Origin: Alphaproteobacteria bacterium
GTDB lineage: Bacteria; Pseudomonadota; Alphaproteobacteria; Puniceispirillales; Puniceispirillaceae
Assembly: GCA_018666135.1 (NCBI GenBank)
Contig: JABJAN010000016.1
Coordinates: 1 to 45,723, forward strand
Direction of reading: 5' to 3'
DNA length: 45,723 bases
The notes beneath the pieces were generated by a model. The model had not been told where the DNA came from. It was given only the letters and a program-made list of their open reading frames with translations, and did no database searches. Below, one piece after another: positions 1 to 9,123 of this stretch. A program made the position numbers and the translations under genes. Each line of letters opens with the position of its first letter. The first letter of the stretch is position 1.

Positions 1-1
1 C

Positions 2-607
2 ATGCCGCCTGCGCTAATTGGATATGCAGGAAGCACGGTTAGAGCAGCAGAATTATTTCACAAAACTTTTCCTGAACGCACATTGACTGTTTTGGTGGAT
101 TATTTTGGACAAGAAATTGAGGATGCTATTGCGGTGGCAAACGCTTTTCCAGAATTAGCAAATAAGGGCCAATTAGGCGTTAGAATTGACACCCATGGTG
201 GCAGGTTTGTGCAAGGCTTAGATACTCAGCAATCCTATGCTGTGTTGGACAGAAATGTGCCTGACGCAATTCGTGGATATCGCACAGAACAAGAATTAAA
301 ACATTTAATGGGAACAGGGGTTTCTGCAGCTGCCATATGGCATATGCGTGAGAAGCTAAATGAACGTGGATTTAATAGCGTTAAAATCATAGCATCTAGT
401 GGCTTTAGCCCTGATAAATGCCGGGTTTTTTCTCTAGCAAAAACGCCAGTTGATATCATTGGAACAGGCTCATATCTTCCCTCTAATTGGTCTGATACAT
501 ATGCAACAGCAGATATCATATCTTACAATGGCAAGTCTCAGGTAAAAATTGGGCGTGAATTCTTATTCTCTAATTATTCCTCAAGCTTAGAAGATGGAAA
601 TAAATAA
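2..607 (+). CDS. pncB: nicotinate phosphoribosyltransferase, 3' end (partial)
   Basis: This is the last 201 residues of a reading frame that is open to the left edge, so the true start lies outside the window. The segments VDYFGQEIEDA, IDTHGGRF and FSPDKCRVF, followed by IIGTGSYLP, resemble the C-terminal half of the barrel of nicotinate phosphoribosyltransferases, which convert nicotinate and PRPP to nicotinate mononucleotide in NAD salvage. The active-site His region is not in the window, so the family rests on overall resemblance. The stop codon overlaps the start of nadE by one base (TAATG), implying translational coupling of two NAD-pathway steps. A related phosphoribosyltransferase acting on another base is possible but less likely given this neighbour. 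Confidence 0.75.
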   Translation: MPPALIGYAGSTVRAAELFHKTFPERTLTVLVDYFGQEIEDAIAVANAFPELANKGQLGVRIDTHGGRFVQGLDTQQSYAVLDRNVPDAIRGYRTEQELKHLMGTGVSAAAIWHMREKLNERGFNSVKIIASSGFSPDKCRVFSLAKTPVDIIGTGSYLPSNWSDTYATADIISYNGKSQVKIGREFLFSNYSSSLEDGNK

Positions 608-2295
608 TGACGTCTATTGCCTCGAATAATACTGGAAAATTGGCAATTGCACTAGCGCAGTTAAATCCGCATTTAGGAAATGTAACGGCAAATAAAGAAA
701 AATTAATTTCTGCTTATGCAAAATCATGTAATTTAGGGGCAGATGTTTTAATCACACCAGAAATGTATCTTGCTGGTTATCCGTGTGATGATTTGGTGTA
801 TCGAGATGATTTTATGGCAGAAATTGATGCTGCATTGCATGAAATGGCAGCTCTAACACAGCAGGGGGATGCAGCTCTTATTGTTGGTGCCCCAAGAAAA
901 CAAGATGAGTTTATTTATAACTCGCTTTTTGTTTTAGATGAGGGCAAAATTTGTCACTATTATGATAAAATAAACCTCCCTAATTATGGTGTTTTTGACG
1001 ATAAGCGAAATTTTGAAGCAGGAAAACGTATTGGGCCCATCTCAGTGCGAGGATGGCGACTTGGCATCGCTATATGTGAAGATATTTGGACCCCAGATAT
1101 TTGTGAGACGCTGCAAGAAGCAGGCGCCCAGATCCTTATTTCATTAAATGCAAGCCCGTTTGAAATTGGCAAGCAAGATAAGCGCATGGCAACTGCTATT
1201 TCTAGAATGAGTGAAAATAGCCTACCTATGATTTATCTAAATATGGTAGGTGGTCAGGATGAAATCATTTTTGATGGTAATTCTTTTGCGTTGAATGTTG
1301 GTGGTGAATTAGTGTCCCACTTACCAAGTTTTGCTGAAACCGTATCTATTGTTACAGCGACAACTGAGCTTGGCGTCAATAAACTTACAGGTCAGGTTAG
1401 CAAACCAGAAGAAGGTACTTCTGCGTGTTATAGTGCGTTGATGATTGGCATTCGTGATTATGTTGAAAAAAATAATTTTCCTGGAGTTGTGTTAGGACTG
1501 TCAGGAGGGATTGATTCAGCGCTGGTTGCCGCACTTGCAGCAGATGCAATTGGTCCTGAGAAGGTGGTTGCTATCATGATGCCATCGCAATTCACATCAG
1601 ATATTAGTTTAGATGATGCAAAATCACTCGCTGATAATCTAGGTATTGATTATAAAATCATCCCGATTGGTAATGCAATGAGTGAAATGGATGCCATGCT
1701 AGCCCCTTATTTTATGGGAACAGAAATTGGGGTTGCAGAAGAAAATATCCAATCTCGCTTGCGGGGTTTAACGCTGATGGCTTATTCAAATAAATTCGGT
1801 CCAATGGTGCTGGCTACTGGAAATAAATCTGAATATGCAGCAGGGTATGCAACCTTGTATGGAGATATGTGCGGTGGTTTTGCACCAATTAAAGATGTTT
1901 GGAAAACAACTGTTTTTGAGCTATGCAAATGGCGTAATTTAACGATACCAAGATTATCATCAATTAACCAATTAGCTATTATTCCAGAACGTATCATTAC
2001 AAGACCACCATCAGCAGAATTAAGAGAAGACCAGCAAGATACGGATAGCCTGCCTGAATATGATATTCTTGACCCGATATTGATTGCCTTGACTGAGGAA
2101 ATGGCAGATATAGACACTATTACCAAAAGAGGGTTTAATCGAAGTGATGTTGAAAAGGCTAGTCAACTCTTATTCAGAGCAGAATATAAGCGTTTTCAAG
2201 CAGCTCCTGGTCCCAAAATTACAAGGCGGGCATTTGGCAGAGATAGACGATTGCCGCTAACTTCAGGTTTCAGACCTGCATCTCTTACTGGTTAG
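607..2295 (+). CDS. nadE: glutamine-dependent NAD+ synthetase
   Basis: The 562-residue product amidates nicotinate adenine dinucleotide to NAD+ using glutamine. Residues 10 to about 250 form a nitrilase-type amidase domain: a Glu in ITPEMYLAGYP near residue 52, a Lys in YYDKINLP near residue 121 and the nucleophile C157 in AICEDIW. Residues from about 270 form the ATP-pyrophosphatase synthetase domain with SGGIDS at about 299-304 and the later ATGNKSEYAAGY segment. Length matches the two-domain bacterial enzymes. The start overlaps the upstream nicotinate phosphoribosyltransferase stop, so the two probably share an mRNA. gltX follows 10 bases downstream. Confidence 0.95.
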   Translation: MTSIASNNTGKLAIALAQLNPHLGNVTANKEKLISAYAKSCNLGADVLITPEMYLAGYPCDDLVYRDDFMAEIDAALHEMAALTQQGDAALIVGAPRKQDEFIYNSLFVLDEGKICHYYDKINLPNYGVFDDKRNFEAGKRIGPISVRGWRLGIAICEDIWTPDICETLQEAGAQILISLNASPFEIGKQDKRMATAISRMSENSLPMIYLNMVGGQDEIIFDGNSFALNVGGELVSHLPSFAETVSIVTATTELGVNKLTGQVSKPEEGTSACYSALMIGIRDYVEKNNFPGVVLGLSGGIDSALVAALAADAIGPEKVVAIMMPSQFTSDISLDDAKSLADNLGIDYKIIPIGNAMSEMDAMLAPYFMGTEIGVAEENIQSRLRGLTLMAYSNKFGPMVLATGNKSEYAAGYATLYGDMCGGFAPIKDVWKTTVFELCKWRNLTIPRLSSINQLAIIPERIITRPPSAELREDQQDTDSLPEYDILDPILIALTEEMADIDTITKRGFNRSDVEKASQLLFRAEYKRFQAAPGPKITRRAFGRDRRLPLTSGFRPASLTG

Positions 2296-2305
2296 GATAG
2301 CTTAA

Positions 2306-3649
2306 ATGACATCGCCAAAAGTTCGATTCGCCCCAAGTCCAACAGGACATTTGCATGTCGGAAATTTACGGACAGCATTAGTTAATTATCTATATGCAAA
2401 GCAGGCAGGCGGGCATTTTATGCTCAGAATAGATGATACAGATACACACCGTTCAACACCAGAGTTTGAACAGTCAATCAGATCTGATCTTAATTGGCTT
2501 GGTATTAAGTGGGACAGCGAAGATAGACAGTCAGAAAGACTTGATAGGTATCAGCAGGCTCTAGAGCAACTGATTGCATCTGGAAGAGCCTATCCTTGCT
2601 ATGAAACGCAAGAAGAACTTGGTCTAAAAAGAAAAGCGCAATTAATGTCTGGCAAGCCACCAGTTTATGATAGGGCAGCACTTCGTCTTACGCAGGAACA
2701 AAAAAATGCGTTCGAAAATGAGAATATAAAACCACATTATCGCTTTTTACTAAAACAGGATGAAGTTAAATGGATTGATCTTGTAAGGGCAGAGAGTAGT
2801 ATTCATATGTCCAGTCTTTCTGACCCTGTGTTGCTTAGAGCAGATGGCAGGGTGATATATACACTTGCCTCTGTGGTTGACGATATAGATCATGGCATAA
2901 CAACTATTCTGCGTGGTGAAGACCATGTCACTAACTCTGCTGCGCAAATTCAACTCTTTGAAGCATTGGGAGCAAAACCGCCAGAAATGGGTCATATGGC
3001 GTTGTTAGCAGGAGCTGATGGTCAGGGTTTGTCGAAGAGAATTGGAAGCCTTTCAATTAATCAATTGCGAGAAGAAGGGTTTGAGCCATTAGCCATTATT
3101 GCTCTATTATCTAGAATGGGTACATCCGATCCAATAGAGGCATTTGCTAATATTGAAGAAATAATTCAACAATTTTCGATAAGTAAATTTGGTCGTGCAA
3201 CTGCTAAATTTGACCCTGCTGAATTAAGCCTGATTAATGCTAAAACACTGCAGCAATTAAAATTTGAAGAATTATTGGATAGATTCGCCGAATTAGGCTT
3301 ATCAGAGATTGATGCAGATTTTTGGCATGCAATCAGAGGTAATATTAACAGCTTTCAAGAGGTGGAAGATTGGTGGAAATTATGTCATCAAGAAATGACG
3401 CCAATTATTGAAGATGCAGATTTGTGCCATATTGCTGCTAACACATTGCCAAATCAACAGGTGACCTCAGATATCTGGGGTGAATGGATAGCCGTGATTT
3501 CAGAGCAATCAGGCAAAAAGGGCAGAGCCTTGTTCCATCCGCTTCGTTTAGCACTAACAGGTAAAACACATGGTCCTGAGGTAAAAAATCTGCTTAAATA
3601 TATGGGACGTGAGAGAATACAAAAAAGGTTATCTGGGATGGTGGCATGA
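2306..3649 (+). CDS. gltX: glutamate--tRNA ligase, SKR-type
   Basis: A class I aminoacyl-tRNA synthetase of 447 residues that charges tRNA with glutamate. The HIGH-type motif is PSPTGHLHVGN (residues 10-20) and the KMSKS-type loop is G-L-S-K-R-I at about 241-246. The Rossmann core carries LRGEDHVTNSAAQ. The short SKR loop is typical of the second GluRS paralogue (GltX2) found in many alphaproteobacteria that also have a classical GltX. Whether a second gltX exists elsewhere cannot be seen here, so specificity for tRNA-Glu versus tRNA-Gln is open. Its last four bases overlap the cysS start (ATGA). Confidence 0.93.
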   Translation: MTSPKVRFAPSPTGHLHVGNLRTALVNYLYAKQAGGHFMLRIDDTDTHRSTPEFEQSIRSDLNWLGIKWDSEDRQSERLDRYQQALEQLIASGRAYPCYETQEELGLKRKAQLMSGKPPVYDRAALRLTQEQKNAFENENIKPHYRFLLKQDEVKWIDLVRAESSIHMSSLSDPVLLRADGRVIYTLASVVDDIDHGITTILRGEDHVTNSAAQIQLFEALGAKPPEMGHMALLAGADGQGLSKRIGSLSINQLREEGFEPLAIIALLSRMGTSDPIEAFANIEEIIQQFSISKFGRATAKFDPAELSLINAKTLQQLKFEELLDRFAELGLSEIDADFWHAIRGNINSFQEVEDWWKLCHQEMTPIIEDADLCHIAANTLPNQQVTSDIWGEWIAVISEQSGKKGRALFHPLRLALTGKTHGPEVKNLLKYMGRERIQKRLSGMVA

Positions 3650-4995
3650 GCGAATTGCGCCTTTTTAATACCCTTAGGAAAGAAAAACAGGCCTTTACAC
3701 CAATCACACCAAATCATGTTGGTATATATGCCTGTGGGCCAACAGTTTATGACAGAATTCACGTTGGCAATGCACGCCCACTAGTTTTGTTTGATATTCT
3801 AGTGAGACTTCTTCGTAAGCAGTATAAACAAGTTACCTATGTGCGAAATATTACTGATGTTGACGATAAAATTAACCAACGATCATTGGGTTTGAAGATC
3901 TCGATAGACCAGCTTTGTAAGCAAACAATTTCAGATTTCCATGATGATTGTATTGCTTTGAATGTTGCTACACCTGATGTTGAACCACGCGCAACAGAGC
4001 ATATAAAAGAAATGTTGCAGATGATTGCAACATTAATACAAACAGGTCATGCCTATGAGGCTGCTGGTCATGTGTTGTTTTCAGTGGAGACAATGGCAGA
4101 ATATGGCAAGTTATCTGGCAGAAGCATGGATGAAATGATAGCAGGTGCCCGTGTTGAAGTTGCTAGTTATAAAAAAGCACCTGCTGATTTTGTGTTATGG
4201 AAGCCATCAGATGCTGACCAACCTGGATGGGATAGTCCATATGGGCGCGGAAGACCTGGATGGCACATCGAATGTTCAGCCATGTCTGCTAAATATTTAG
4301 GTGCAGAATTTGATATTCATGCTGGTGGATTAGATTTGATTTTTCCTCATCATGAGAATGAAATTGCCCAATCTTGCTGCGCGCATGAGACACAAAAAAT
4401 GGCACAATATTGGGTTCATAATGGGTATGTTACCGTCAATGGCGAGAAAATGTCGAAATCTACGGGTAATTTTGTGACGGTGAAAGAAGCGCTTTCAAAA
4501 CATCGTGGAGAATCTATTCGATATGCGTTAATGGCAGCCCATTATCGGGCACCATTAGATTACTCAGATGCCCAGGTTTTGGAGTCAAAACAGGCGCTTG
4601 ATAGATTATACCGCGTGGCTGGAGAGGCAATAGCAACAACCCCATCAGCAGAATTTATTGATATTTTGAATGATGATTTAAATACACCACAAGCACTTGC
4701 CTTCCTGCATCAAAAAACCAAAAGTGTAAATAAAGGCACTCATGATGCAGCTGGAGAGATTAAGGCATGTGCCCAATTATTGGGGCTGCTTTCTTATTCT
4801 TCACAAGAATGGTTTCAGTTTGATGATAATATGCAAGATTTAACGATAGAACAGATTGAAAATCAAATAGAAGAACGCAGAATTGCTAGGCTTAATAAGG
4901 ATTTTTCAAAAGCAGATAATATAAGACAGTTATTAGTGCAACAAGGTATAGAATTGCTAGATAGCGCAGATGGCACCAGCTGGCAGCGAAAATAG
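3646..4995 (+). CDS. cysS: cysteine--tRNA ligase
   Basis: A 449-residue class I synthetase that attaches cysteine to tRNA-Cys. The N-terminal IYACGPTVYDRIHVGNARP holds the first zinc-ligand Cys and the HIGH-type motif (HVGN). WHIECSAMSAKYLG and FPHHENEIAQS supply the other zinc ligands and active-site residues. KMSKS is exact at residues 268-272. The C-terminal helical anticodon-binding region contains the usual RxxARxxKDFxxAD pattern. The start overlaps gltX by ATGA, so the two synthetases are translationally coupled. Length is normal for the family and no defect is seen. Confidence 0.96.
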   Translation: MSELRLFNTLRKEKQAFTPITPNHVGIYACGPTVYDRIHVGNARPLVLFDILVRLLRKQYKQVTYVRNITDVDDKINQRSLGLKISIDQLCKQTISDFHDDCIALNVATPDVEPRATEHIKEMLQMIATLIQTGHAYEAAGHVLFSVETMAEYGKLSGRSMDEMIAGARVEVASYKKAPADFVLWKPSDADQPGWDSPYGRGRPGWHIECSAMSAKYLGAEFDIHAGGLDLIFPHHENEIAQSCCAHETQKMAQYWVHNGYVTVNGEKMSKSTGNFVTVKEALSKHRGESIRYALMAAHYRAPLDYSDAQVLESKQALDRLYRVAGEAIATTPSAEFIDILNDDLNTPQALAFLHQKTKSVNKGTHDAAGEIKACAQLLGLLSYSSQEWFQFDDNMQDLTIEQIENQIEERRIARLNKDFSKADNIRQLLVQQGIELLDSADGTSWQRK

Positions 4996-5067
4996 CTAGG
5001 GTTTTAGGTTCATATTTGATAGGAGTGTTTGTATCTTGTATGAGATATCTTAGGAAAGATAAGAAAG

Positions 5068-6693
5068 ATGAATGTGATGAGTGATAATCATATCTGGCTT
5101 TTTGATACAACATTGCGTGATGGCGGTCAGACCAGAGGCGTTGATTTTAGTGTCTCTGATAAAATTGCAATCAGCCAGGCTTTGGATGAATTTGGAATAG
5201 ATTACATCGAGGCTGGATGGCCTGGTGCTAATCCGACAGATGATCAGTTTTTTGAAAATGCACCTACTTTAAAAAAATCTGCATTAGTTGCATTTGGGAT
5301 GACAAGACGTGGTGGCAGGTCTACAGATAATGATCCAGGCTTCAATGCGATTATTAATGCACAAACAGATGCGACCTGTTTAGTAGGTAAAACTTGGGAT
5401 TTTCACGTAAAAACAGCTCTTAATATTTCTCAAGAAGAAAATCTTCGAATGATTACAGAATCCTTATTGGCAGCAAGTAATAAGGGCAGGGAGCCTATGT
5501 TTGACTGTGAGCATTATTTTGATGGATTTAAAGCAAATTCAGAATTTGCATTAGCTTGTGTAAAGGCTGCTTATGATGGGGGGGCGCGTTGGATAATCTT
5601 GTGTGATACAAATGGCGGCACATTGACAGACGAAGTAACAGATATTGTTACTCACACCAAAAAGTTTCTTCCAGAAGCAAATATAGGTATCCATTGCCAT
5701 AATGATATAGGATTAGCAGTTGCTAACTCAATTGCCGCAATCAAAGCTGGTGCAAGACATGTGCAAGGCACCATAAATGGTCTTGGTGAGAGGTGTGGTA
5801 ACGCGGACCTTATCACCCTTATACCAACATTAATGCTCAAACTTGGCTATACTACTTCTATCCCCAATAACAAACTCTCCAAGCTGGTCGGCTTGTCCCG
5901 TATGGTTGATGATAGGCTTAATCTTGTGCCAGATGCTCATGCGCCCTACGTCGGTTCTGCTGCCTTTGCTCATAAAGGCGGCTTGCATGCTTCGGCAGCT
6001 CAGAAAGACCCAAGAACATATGAACATATTCCGCCAGAAACTGTTGGAAATGAGAGATCTTTTGTGATTTCAGATCAGATAGGTAGATCAAATGTTATGG
6101 CTCGTTTTTCGGAAGTAGGAATTGAAATATCTGCAGATGATGTAAGAGTAGAGAAATTAATCAGAGATATTAAAGAAAAAGAGTTTAATGGTTGGTCATT
6201 TGATTCAGCCGAAGCCAGCTTTGAATTGCTTGCAAGGCGCGCATTAGGACAAGTGCCAGAATATTTTACAATTGGTCGTTTCAGAGTAACAGATGAGAGA
6301 CGATTTAACGCCAAGGGAATGTTGGTTGTAGAATCAGAAGCAACAGCAACAATTACCATTGGCGCGCATTCACAGCATGAGGTTGCACTTGGAAATGGAC
6401 CTGTAAATGCAATAGATAATGCTATTCGAAAGGCATTAATACAAGTTTATCCCTCATTAACGGATGTTGAACTAATTGATTTCAAAGTAAGAATATTAGA
6501 ACCACATGAAGGACAAAAAGGCACAGGTGCTGTAACACGTGTTTTAATAGAATTTCGTGATGGGAATGATTTGATCTGGAGAACAATTGGTGTTTCAACC
6601 AATATCATCGATGCCTCTGTAATGGCATTATCAGACGGTATGGTCTGGAAGCTAATGAATGATGGTACTAATGATGTTTCTGCAGATAACTAA
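5068..6693 (+). CDS. cimA: (R)-citramalate synthase
   Basis: A 541-residue member of the isopropylmalate/homocitrate synthase superfamily. It condenses pyruvate with acetyl-CoA to citramalate, the threonine-independent entry to isoleucine synthesis. The catalytic TIM barrel carries [11 protein letters not shown] near residues 12-22, the metal-binding HCHND near 210 and [10 protein letters not shown]. The C-terminal region from about 400 is the LeuA-type dimer/allosteric domain. The pattern [10 protein letters not shown] with GVDFSVSDK favours CimA over LeuA. Two in-frame ATGs (5068 and 5077) are both plausible; AAAGATAAGAAAG lies just upstream of the first. It starts 72 bases after cysS with no clear terminator between. 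Confidence 0.9.
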   Translation: MNVMSDNHIWLFDTTLRDGGQTRGVDFSVSDKIAISQALDEFGIDYIEAGWPGANPTDDQFFENAPTLKKSALVAFGMTRRGGRSTDNDPGFNAIINAQTDATCLVGKTWDFHVKTALNISQEENLRMITESLLAASNKGREPMFDCEHYFDGFKANSEFALACVKAAYDGGARWIILCDTNGGTLTDEVTDIVTHTKKFLPEANIGIHCHNDIGLAVANSIAAIKAGARHVQGTINGLGERCGNADLITLIPTLMLKLGYTTSIPNNKLSKLVGLSRMVDDRLNLVPDAHAPYVGSAAFAHKGGLHASAAQKDPRTYEHIPPETVGNERSFVISDQIGRSNVMARFSEVGIEISADDVRVEKLIRDIKEKEFNGWSFDSAEASFELLARRALGQVPEYFTIGRFRVTDERRFNAKGMLVVESEATATITIGAHSQHEVALGNGPVNAIDNAIRKALIQVYPSLTDVELIDFKVRILEPHEGQKGTGAVTRVLIEFRDGNDLIWRTIGVSTNIIDASVMALSDGMVWKLMNDGTNDVSADN

Positions 6694-6772
6694 GCAAGCG
6701 CATCTTTAATCACAGAGCATTATGACATTAAGCGCGTCACTATTAATATATTATCTCAATCGAAAGAAATAG

Positions 6773-7642
6773 ATGAATAAGTCGTCTTTTATACTGCTAC
6801 CAGCTCCTGTTATAATTCTATCTAATCCACAATTAGGTGCGAATATCGGGGCTGCAGCACGGGCAATGAAAAATTGTGGCTTTTCAGAACTAAGGCTTAT
6901 AAAACCTAGAGATGGCTGGCCTAATCCTGAGGCTTTGCCAATGGCGGCACACGCCTCAGATATATTAGAAAATGTAACCTTATATGAAGATCTTGCCTCA
7001 GCCTGTTTTGATATAACCCAGCTTTATGCAACAACAGCAAGACCAAGAGAGCTTCAAAAAACAGTATTAAATCCGAGAACAGCCTCTCAGCAGGTAGCGC
7101 GCCACACTAAATTGCAATTACCAAAAACTAATTTGATAACAGAATCACATCAAGATGCTCATGAGCCTTACACTAAGGCAGATAACTCACATGGATATAA
7201 GGCAGCATTTTTATTCGGCTCAGAAAGAGTGGGTCTTACCAATGATGAGATTGTGCTAGCGGATTATATCGTAGAGGCTGCTTTAAACCCAGAGAGTAAT
7301 TCACTTAATCTTGCACAAGCTGTGATGATTATGTGCTGGGAATTTTTGATGGCAACAGGTGACATTGATAATAAACCAGATCTGCCTTTGAAAAAGGAAC
7401 TATCTGAACCTGCAATGAAAAATAAGCAAGAAATTCTAAAAGGGGCAGCTACGCTTGCAGATCAAAGTTATTTTTTTGAACGATTTGATAAGTTATTAGA
7501 AGAAAAAGGTTTTTTTACAGCTGAGGAAAAAGCACCGACGGTAAAGCGCAATTTAAGAAACTTTTTCGTCAAAGCACAGTTAACAAAACAGGAATTACTT
7601 ACCTGGCACGGAATTGTTACCTTATTTAATAAGCAGAAATAG
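6773..7642 (+). CDS. trmJ: tRNA (cytidine/uridine-2'-O-)-methyltransferase TrmJ
   Basis: A SPOUT-family (SpoU/TrmH) methyltransferase of 289 residues. It carries motif 1 (SNPQLGANIGAAARAMKNCGF, residues about 19-39), motif 2 (LFGSERVGLTNDE) and motif 3 (NLAQAVMIMCWE), which build the knotted SAM site. The C-terminal helical extension of about 70 residues is typical of TrmJ, which 2'-O-methylates position 32 of the tRNA anticodon loop. An insertion of about 30 polar residues (near 115-145) separates motifs 1 and 2. The exact target is inferred from the family. It lies 79 bases after cimA and just upstream of rpsD. Confidence 0.88.
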   Translation: MNKSSFILLPAPVIILSNPQLGANIGAAARAMKNCGFSELRLIKPRDGWPNPEALPMAAHASDILENVTLYEDLASACFDITQLYATTARPRELQKTVLNPRTASQQVARHTKLQLPKTNLITESHQDAHEPYTKADNSHGYKAAFLFGSERVGLTNDEIVLADYIVEAALNPESNSLNLAQAVMIMCWEFLMATGDIDNKPDLPLKKELSEPAMKNKQEILKGAATLADQSYFFERFDKLLEEKGFFTAEEKAPTVKRNLRNFFVKAQLTKQELLTWHGIVTLFNKQK

Positions 7643-7651
7643 CTTATTTTC

Positions 7652-7776
7652 TTGACGCAGGAAGCTGATTTGGGTATCCAAAGCTCTATTCCTGGGAAAG
7701 TGGATGTTTGTGGTTATTGTCAACATCCCGGCTCTTTTAGTGAGCACTACCGGGACAAATAAAAAAAGGAAAAATC
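7652..7776 (+). promoter_or_regulatory. rpsD promoter and structured leader (candidate S4 autoregulatory element)
   Basis: A -35-like TTGACG (7652-7657) is followed after exactly 17 bases by a weak -10 TATCCA (7675-7680). The transcribed leader has at least two good stems: GGATGTT pairing with AACATCC across 13 bases (about 7702-7728), and a CCCGG...CCGGG stem just before the purine-rich ribosome site AAAAAAAGGAAAAATC. S4 autoregulates its own mRNA in several bacteria, so a translational operator is plausible. No match to a named RNA family is claimed. Confidence 0.45.
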
Positions 7777-8406
7777 ATGGCTCCAAAAGTCGAACATAAA
7801 CGTCATAACTCCAAACATAAAATTGATCGCCGTATGGGCGTCAATCTTTGGGGAAGAACTAAATCACCTCTTAACGCCCGCTCCTATGCGCCAGGTCAGC
7901 ATGGTCAACGTCGTAAAAAGCCTACTGATTATGGTATTCAGCTTATGGCAAAGCAAAAGCTAAAAGGCTATTACGGTAATATTGGTGAGAAGCAATTTAA
8001 AAAATATTATATTGAGGCTGCTCGTCGTAAAGGAGATACAGGCGAGAATCTTATCGGAATTCTAGAATCGAGATTAGATGCTGTATTATATCGCTCTAAG
8101 CTTGTGCCTACCGTATTCGCAGCGCGTCAGATAATAAATCACGGTCATGTATTATTAAACGGAAAGCGCTGTAATATTGGTTCTGTGATGCTACGCACTG
8201 GTGACGAGCTGCAGATTAAAGATAAAGTAAAGGATATGCCTGCTATTCTTGAAGCTATGGTCTCAACTGAGAGAGAAGTGCCAGAATATGTAGAGGCAAA
8301 TCACGATAATAGAACAGCAAAATTCGTACGTGTTCCTGCATTTGATGAAGTGCCATACCCAGTAATGATGGAACCAAATCTTGTTGTGGAATATTATTCA
8401 CGATAA
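7777..8406 (+). CDS. rpsD: 30S ribosomal protein S4
   Basis: A 209-residue primary 16S rRNA-binding protein that starts 30S body assembly. The N-terminal basic segment ([15 protein letters not shown]) and [17 protein letters not shown] are S4 signatures. The S4 RNA-binding domain spans about residues 95-160 ([29 protein letters not shown]), followed by VPEYVE and the family C-terminus VVEYYSR. It has its own leader and a strong terminator, so it is a stand-alone unit rather than part of an alpha operon, as is usual in alphaproteobacteria. Confidence 0.97.
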   Translation: MAPKVEHKRHNSKHKIDRRMGVNLWGRTKSPLNARSYAPGQHGQRRKKPTDYGIQLMAKQKLKGYYGNIGEKQFKKYYIEAARRKGDTGENLIGILESRLDAVLYRSKLVPTVFAARQIINHGHVLLNGKRCNIGSVMLRTGDELQIKDKVKDMPAILEAMVSTEREVPEYVEANHDNRTAKFVRVPAFDEVPYPVMMEPNLVVEYYSR

Positions 8407-8428
8407 TGAGTTGATAACACATAAACAA

Positions 8429-8456
8429 AAGGCGCCATATAGGGCGCCTTTTTTTG
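8429..8456. terminator. bidirectional rho-independent terminator after rpsD and grxD
   Basis: GGCGCC and GGCGCC flank a short ATATAG loop, followed by seven T's on the plus strand. On the minus strand the same stem is followed by CTTTTG. It sits between the convergent ends of rpsD and the glutaredoxin gene, so it can serve both. Confidence 0.9.
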
Positions 8457-8480
8457 TGGAGTATTTATAATATGGATAGA

Positions 8481-8825
8481 TTATTGAGGTGATACATCAA
8501 CCCCATGAGTATTAAACATTTCCATAAGCTCACCTGACTCATACATTTCGCGAATAATGTCACAGCCCCCCATAAATTCGCCTTTTACATATAATTGGGG
8601 GATTGTAGGCCAGTCTGAATAGCGTTTTATACCTTCTCGAATTTGGTCATCTTCAAGCACATTTACGCCTCTGAACTGAACGCCAAGATGGCTTAATACG
8701 CCAACCACAGCAGCTGAAAAGCCACATTGTGGAAACACAGGTGTTCCTTTCATAAATAAGACAACATCTTGGCTGTCAATTTCTGATTTGATACGACCTG
8801 AAATGGTGGGGTCAAGATTAGTCAT
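8481..8825 (-). CDS. grxD: monothiol glutaredoxin, CGFS type (Grx4)
   Basis: A 114-residue single-domain monothiol glutaredoxin with the Cys-Gly-Phe-Ser active site at residues 34-37 (FPQCGFS). GTP preceding FPQ, WPTIPQLYVKGEFMGGCDI and a C-terminal acidic helix are the glutathione- and Fe-S-binding features. Such proteins bind a [2Fe-2S] cluster with glutathione, often in a mixed complex with BolA, for Fe-S trafficking and iron sensing. It is the last gene of the purine run, 28 bases after bolA, which supports a Grx4-BolA partnership. Confidence 0.95.
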   Translation of the reverse strand: MTNLDPTISGRIKSEIDSQDVVLFMKGTPVFPQCGFSAAVVGVLSHLGVQFRGVNVLEDDQIREGIKRYSDWPTIPQLYVKGEFMGGCDIIREMYESGELMEMFNTHGVDVSPQ

Positions 8826-8853
8826 TTATACTCACTTTCTTGAAATTATTTAA

Positions 8854-9087
8854 CTAGGATGGAATTTTTGTTTGAAGTGCTAATGCGTGTAACTGTCCGC
8901 CCATTCTTCCGTCTAGGGCTTGATACACCATTTGATGCTGTTGAACACGCGATTTACCAGCAAATGAATGTGATTCTACATAACAAGAATAATGGTCACC
9001 ATCTCCTGCCATATCTTCAATTTTAATAATGGCGTCTGGGAATGTTTTTTTAATTAATTCCTCAATTTCATATGCTTGCATTGCCAT
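8854..9087 (-). CDS. bolA: BolA family protein
   Basis: A 77-residue BolA/IbaG-type protein. The conserved core is DGDHYSCYVESHSFAGKSRVQQHQMVYQAL, with the family's FxGxxxxxRxxxV-like arrangement and a His (H51 region) suited to Fe-S ligation with a monothiol glutaredoxin. The following GGQLHALALQT is typical of the short, Fra2-like alphaproteobacterial form. Its position directly before grxD makes the two a classic pair. A second in-frame ATG six bases in could be the true start. It follows purL by 36 bases on the same strand. Confidence 0.93.
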   Translation of the reverse strand: MAMQAYEIEELIKKTFPDAIIKIEDMAGDGDHYSCYVESHSFAGKSRVQQHQMVYQALDGRMGGQLHALALQTKIPS

Positions 9088-9123
9088 GGTGCTTAATTAA
9101 TCCTTATATTATACAGCGTCTAT

